A stretch of DNA of 9,524 nucleotides from Dehalococcoidia bacterium (lineage in GTDB: Bacteria; Chloroflexota; Dehalococcoidia; Dehalococcoidales; CSSed11-197), in the NCBI GenBank assembly GCA_003563865.1, contig PWTP01000045.1, positions 1 to 9,524 of the forward strand, in the 5' to 3' direction. How positions within the stretch are numbered: the first letter of the stretch is position 1; the number at the start of each line of letters is the position of its first letter. The translations under genes and the position numbers were made by a program. The notes beneath the pieces were generated by a model. It was given only the letters and a program-made list of their open reading frames with translations, had not been told where the DNA came from and searched no databases. Of this stretch, positions 6,934 through 9,524 are shown one piece after another.

Positions 6934-7487
6934 TATTTTTTACCCCCTATGGCCTTACCTGCTTTACCCGGTTTTATACGCACTTTTTCACCGGCATAGC
7001 GTACACCTTTGCCCTTGTATGCATCCGGGGGGCGGGCTTTTTTTATTTGAGCTGCCATTCTTCCCACTATTTCTTTGTTTATGCCGCTGACTTTGATTTT
7101 GTTAGCAGCTTCAACATTAAAGGTAATGCCTTCTTCGGGTTGTATTTCAATCGGGTGAGAGAACCCAAGCTTAAGCACAAGGTTTTCGCCTGACTTTTCT
7201 GCCCGGTAACCGACACCGACAACCTCAAGATTCTTCTCGAAACCGTTGTGTACACCCTCAACCATATTGGCTATAAGAGTGCGGGTCAGGCCGTGCTGGG
7301 CACGGTGTTCGCGTGCATCGCTCGGTCGGCTTACAGCCAGGGTGTCCCCCTCGTGGTTGATGGTTATCTCTGGGTTGATTTCCCTGGACAATTCGCCCTT
7401 AGGGCCTTTTACCACAACTTTGTTACCTTCAATTACAACTGTCACACCTTGAGGGATATTTATGGGATTTCTTCCAATTCTTGACAT
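6933..7487 (-). CDS. rplF: 50S ribosomal protein L6
   Basis: 50S protein near the GTPase-associated region and sarcin-ricin loop. The 184 residues contain two repeated L6 folds. Visible marks: [15 protein letters not shown] at the start, [12 protein letters not shown] at about 27-38, GVGYRAE at about 91-97, and the C-terminal signature [23 protein letters not shown] lysine- and glycine-rich tail follows ([10 protein letters not shown]). The ATG is 21 bases after rpsH, with GAGG 8 bases before it. The stop codon overlaps the rplR start. Confidence 0.98.
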   Translation of the reverse strand: MSRIGRNPINIPQGVTVVIEGNKVVVKGPKGELSREINPEITINHEGDTLAVSRPSDAREHRAQHGLTRTLIANMVEGVHNGFEKNLEVVGVGYRAEKSGENLVLKLGFSHPIEIQPEEGITFNVEAANKIKVSGINKEIVGRMAAQIKKARPPDAYKGKGVRYAGEKVRIKPGKAGKAIGGKK

Positions 7488-7508
7488 TCTTAAGACCTCA
7501 GTTACTTC

Positions 7509-7907
7509 CTACCAGATATATCCTAATAATTCTCCGCCTATGCGCTTGCGATAGGCCTGCCTGCCGGTCATTACACCTTGTGAAGTTGAAACTATTGCAA
7601 TTCCGGCACCTCCGTAAACCTTTGGAATAGCTGTTGACGGAGCATAAACCCTTAAGCCGGGTTTGCTTACACGCTTCAACCCGTTGATAAATGGCCGTTT
7701 AACATCATCATACTTGAGTGAAATTTTTATTTTGCGCTTGGTTTTTTCACCTTGCAGCTCAAAATCAGCAATAAAACCTTCATTTTTGAGAATCTGGGCT
7801 ATCGACAACTTCATTTTAGAAGCTGGTACCACCACCATCTCGTGCTCAGCCATAACCGCATTGCGGATTCGGGTAAGCATATCACTAATTGGATCAGATA
7901 CTGTCAT
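7509..7907 (-). CDS. rpsH: 30S ribosomal protein S8
   Basis: Central-domain 16S rRNA binder; in E. coli it also represses the spc operon by binding mRNA near rplE. The 132 residues begin [20 protein letters not shown] and end with the diagnostic block [20 protein letters not shown] followed by GGELLGYIW. The KPGLRVY stretch is at 82-88. The ATG lies 15 bases after rpsN, with GGGAG 8 bases upstream. I could not identify an S8-binding mRNA mimic at rplX-rplE by eye; an RNA covariance search would be needed to decide. Confidence 0.98.
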   Translation of the reverse strand: MTVSDPISDMLTRIRNAVMAEHEMVVVPASKMKLSIAQILKNEGFIADFELQGEKTKRKIKISLKYDDVKRPFINGLKRVSKPGLRVYAPSTAIPKVYGGAGIAIVSTSQGVMTGRQAYRKRIGGELLGYIW

Positions 7908-7922
7908 GCTTTCTACTCCCTG

Positions 7923-8108
7923 CTACCAGCTTGCTTTCTTTACTCCGGGGACGAACCCTTTTGAGGCCATTTCACGGAAACATATACGACACAGGCCAAA
8001 ATCACGTATATATCCTTTGGGCCTTCCGCATTTTAAACAGCGGAAATAACCCCGGGTTTTAAATTTTGGTGGCCGTTTGGCCTTAACTATCATTGATTTT
8101 TTTGCCAT
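7923..8108 (-). CDS. rpsN: 30S ribosomal protein S14, type Z (zinc-binding)
   Basis: 30S head protein next to S3 and S10. At 61 residues it is the short zinc-binding paralog; the zinc-free form is longer. The four ligands are C24, C27, C40 and C43, in [10 protein letters not shown] and [10 protein letters not shown]. It ends VPGVKKASW, close to the type-Z consensus. The first 15 residues ([15 protein letters not shown]) are basic. The ATG is 9 bases after rplE; AAGGAG 5 bases upstream overlaps the rplE stop codon, suggesting coupling. Confidence 0.98.
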   Translation of the reverse strand: MAKKSMIVKAKRPPKFKTRGYFRCLKCGRPKGYIRDFGLCRICFREMASKGFVPGVKKASW

Positions 8109-8117
8109 ACTAACTCC

Positions 8118-8660
8118 TTAACTCCGGCTAAAAGGCATACCAAGTAACTCAAGGAGACGCCTTCCCTCTGCATCAGTTTGCGCGGTAGTAACAATGGTTG
8201 CTTCAAGCCCCCTCAGTTTGTCTACCTTGTCAAAGTCAATCTCGGGGAATATAATCTGTTCTTTGAAGCCGATAGTATAATTGCCCATACCGTCAAAGCC
8301 ATCAGGGTTAACACCTTGAAAGTCTCTGATACGCGGTAACACTACATTAATGAGCTTGTCCAAAAACTCAATCATTCTTCGCCCACGCAGAGTAACTTTT
8401 AACCCTACCGGCATACCTTCTCTCAATTTAAAAGCTGCAATAGAACGTTTAGCACGGGTGGTTACCGGGTGCTGACCGCTTATTGCTGCCAGGTCACTTT
8501 CAGCTGCTTCCAGCGCCCTGGCGTTTTGCACAGCTTCACCAATGCCTATGTTTAGGACCACTTTAACCAGACGTGGAACCTCCATGGTATTTTTATAGCC
8601 AAACTCCTTGATTAATTTTGGAGTGGCTTCTTTGTTGAACCTCTCTTTAAGAGCCAGCAT
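8118..8660 (-). CDS. rplE: 50S ribosomal protein L5
   Basis: 5S rRNA-binding protein of the central protuberance that forms an intersubunit bridge with S13. The 180 residues match the family. Marks include [16 protein letters not shown] at about 28-43, [24 protein letters not shown] at 70-93, PRIRDFQGV at 109-117, and [21 protein letters not shown] at 126-146. The ATG abuts the rplX stop (TAAATG). The closest purine run, AGAGG, is about 11 bases upstream, so translation may depend on coupling to rplX. Confidence 0.98.
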   Translation of the reverse strand: MLALKERFNKEATPKLIKEFGYKNTMEVPRLVKVVLNIGIGEAVQNARALEAAESDLAAISGQHPVTTRAKRSIAAFKLREGMPVGLKVTLRGRRMIEFLDKLINVVLPRIRDFQGVNPDGFDGMGNYTIGFKEQIIFPEIDFDKVDKLRGLEATIVTTAQTDAEGRRLLELLGMPFSRS

Positions 8661-8972
8661 TTAATCTATAACCTCTTTGCATGATTTACAGTAACGAACC
8701 TTTTTACCGTCCTCCAATATTCGAGCACCAAGGCGGGCCGGCTTATTACACTTGTCACAAAGGTACATTACACTGGAGATATCCAGCATAGCTTCCCGCT
8801 CAATAATTCCTGCCTGACGAGCCTGTTTGGTCGGGCGTGCGTGCTTTTTGACAAAATTAACCCCGTCAACCAGTAATTTGCCATCATTTGGCATTGCCTG
8901 GCGCACCTTACCTTTTTTACCCTTGTCCTTGCCGGCAATTACCAGAACCATATCATTTTTCTTGATTTTCAT
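8661..8972 (-). CDS. rplX: 50S ribosomal protein L24 with zinc ribbon
   Basis: Assembly-initiator protein of the 50S subunit that sits near the polypeptide exit. The 103 residues show the KOW motif in the first 30 (MVLVIAGKDKGKKGKV), VNFVKKHARPTKQ at about 38-50, and a C-terminal four-cysteine ribbon: C72, C75, C95 and C98 in YLCDKC and YCKSC. The ribbon is present in many but not all bacterial L24 proteins. The ATG is 8 bases after rplN. No well-spaced Shine-Dalgarno is visible: GGAGG in the rplN end lies 16 bases away. Confidence 0.98.
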   Translation of the reverse strand: MKIKKNDMVLVIAGKDKGKKGKVRQAMPNDGKLLVDGVNFVKKHARPTKQARQAGIIEREAMLDISSVMYLCDKCNKPARLGARILEDGKKVRYCKSCKEVID

Positions 8973-8980
8973 AATAATTC

Positions 8981-9349
8981 TTAAAGAACCTCCGGGGCCA
9001 ACGAAAGAATCTTGGTATAATCTTTATCGCGCAACTCACAGGCTACCGGGCCAAAGATACGAGTACCCCGCGGGTTATTTTTATCAGTTAAGATAACCGC
9101 TGCGTTCTCATCAAAGCGTATGTAGGAGCCGTCATAGCGACGATAGGGCTCTGCAACTCTGACTACAACAGCACGAACGACCTCACCTTTTTTTACTGAA
9201 GAATCAGGAACGGCCTTTTTTACAGAGGCCACAATGATGTCACCAACTTTAGCACAGCGTTTGCCGCTTCCACCGGGCACGTTGATGCACATAATTTGTC
9301 GGGCTCCAGTATTATCAGCTATTTTGAGACGTGTTTGGGGTTGTATCAT
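8981..9349 (-). CDS. rplN: 50S ribosomal protein L14
   Basis: 50S protein at the subunit interface, contacting 16S helix 14 and the docking site of the silencing factor RsfS. The 122 residues are the standard length. The family pattern is clear: [20 protein letters not shown] at the start, [17 protein letters not shown] (30-46), [11 protein letters not shown] (54-64), [20 protein letters not shown] (78-97), and [24 protein letters not shown] at the end. The ATG directly follows the rpsQ TAA (TAAATG), with GAGG 8 bases before it in the rpsQ tail. Confidence 0.98.
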   Translation of the reverse strand: MIQPQTRLKIADNTGARQIMCINVPGGSGKRCAKVGDIIVASVKKAVPDSSVKKGEVVRAVVVRVAEPYRRYDGSYIRFDENAAVILTDKNNPRGTRIFGPVACELRDKDYTKILSLAPEVL

Positions 9350-9524
9350 TTATTTTGCCTCTTCTGCCTCGGAAACAAGTTCCTCTTCTTTTAATTCTAC
9401 CACTTCCTTACGGTATATTATTTCTAAAACACGCCAACGTTTCTCTTTGGAGAGAGGCCGGGTTTCAATAATTTTTACTTTATCTCCGGGCTGACACTCA
9501 TTTTTTTCATCGTGGGCTTTGTAC
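9350..9524 (-). CDS. rpsQ: 30S ribosomal protein S17 (5' end outside window)
   Basis: 16S rRNA-binding protein of the 30S body with an OB-fold. The last 57 codons are visible, beginning at a Tyr codon (9523-9521). The sequence [16 protein letters not shown], then [19 protein letters not shown], is the second half of S17. About 30 N-terminal residues fall outside the window. After the fold comes an 18-residue tail rich in glutamate (8 Glu, 2 Lys), [18 protein letters not shown], longer and more acidic than the E. coli protein's end. The stop TAA abuts the rplN start. Its place before rplN is standard; rpmC and rplP would be expected upstream. Confidence 0.97.
   Translation of the reverse strand, partial: YKAHDEKNECQPGDKVKIIETRPLSKEKRWRVLEIIYRKEVVELKEEELVSEAEEAK

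Noticed and set aside
7663..8049. 128-residue plus-strand open frame opposite rpsH and rpsN
   Set aside because: It lies antisense to two clear ribosomal genes, has no recognisable domain, and looks like a mirror of their codon bias.
1..9524. A novel mobile, defence or otherwise undescribed system
   Set aside because: All of the sequence is accounted for by conserved housekeeping genes with gaps of 21 bases or less; no repeats, attachment sites, transposase, CRISPR or foreign-looking segment was seen.

Overview
The window is a single-strand block of the conserved bacterial ribosomal-protein supercluster (S10-spc-alpha). Every real gene is on the minus strand, so transcription runs from high to low coordinates. 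In transcription order: rpsQ (3' part only), rplN, rplX, rplE, rpsN, rpsH, rplF, rplR, rpsE, rpmD, rplO, secY, adk, map, infA, rpmJ, rpsM, rpsK, rpsD and rpoA (5' part only, about 282 codons). All 20 were read directly by translation. The longest gap between genes is 21 bases. There are several overlaps, and I see no terminator or internal promoter, so this looks like the middle of one long polycistronic message. No stretch over 300 bases lacks a gene.

The organism is a bacterium of middling GC (mid-40s percent, judged by eye). The protein sequences, the C-type (zinc-binding) S14, S4, L36 and L24, and the adk-map-infA-rpmJ-rpsM-rpsK-rpsD-rpoA order fit a Gram-positive-like or Chloroflexota lineage. 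Dehalococcoidia is my best guess, but this is recognition without a search and only moderately secure.

Layout: 9524-8118 holds the end of the S10 part and the first spc genes (S17, L14, L24, L5). 8108-5387 holds S14, S8, L6, L18, S5, L30 and L15. 5406-2668 holds three non-ribosomal genes: the SecY translocon channel, adenylate kinase and methionine aminopeptidase. 2662-1 holds initiation factor IF1, L36, S13, S11, S4 and the RNA polymerase alpha subunit. Together these couple ribosome assembly, initiation, N-terminal methionine removal, membrane insertion, adenylate balance and transcription in one co-expressed unit.

The genes are ordinary in kind and I found no new system. The points worth a second look are at the level of translation starts and single residues. 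Six of 19 visible start codons are not ATG, and they cluster around secY-adk-map. adk and map share an almost identical unusual leader just before GTG. infA has no visible Shine-Dalgarno sequence. Adenylate kinase has changes at two AMP-site positions. S17 ends in an acidic tail.
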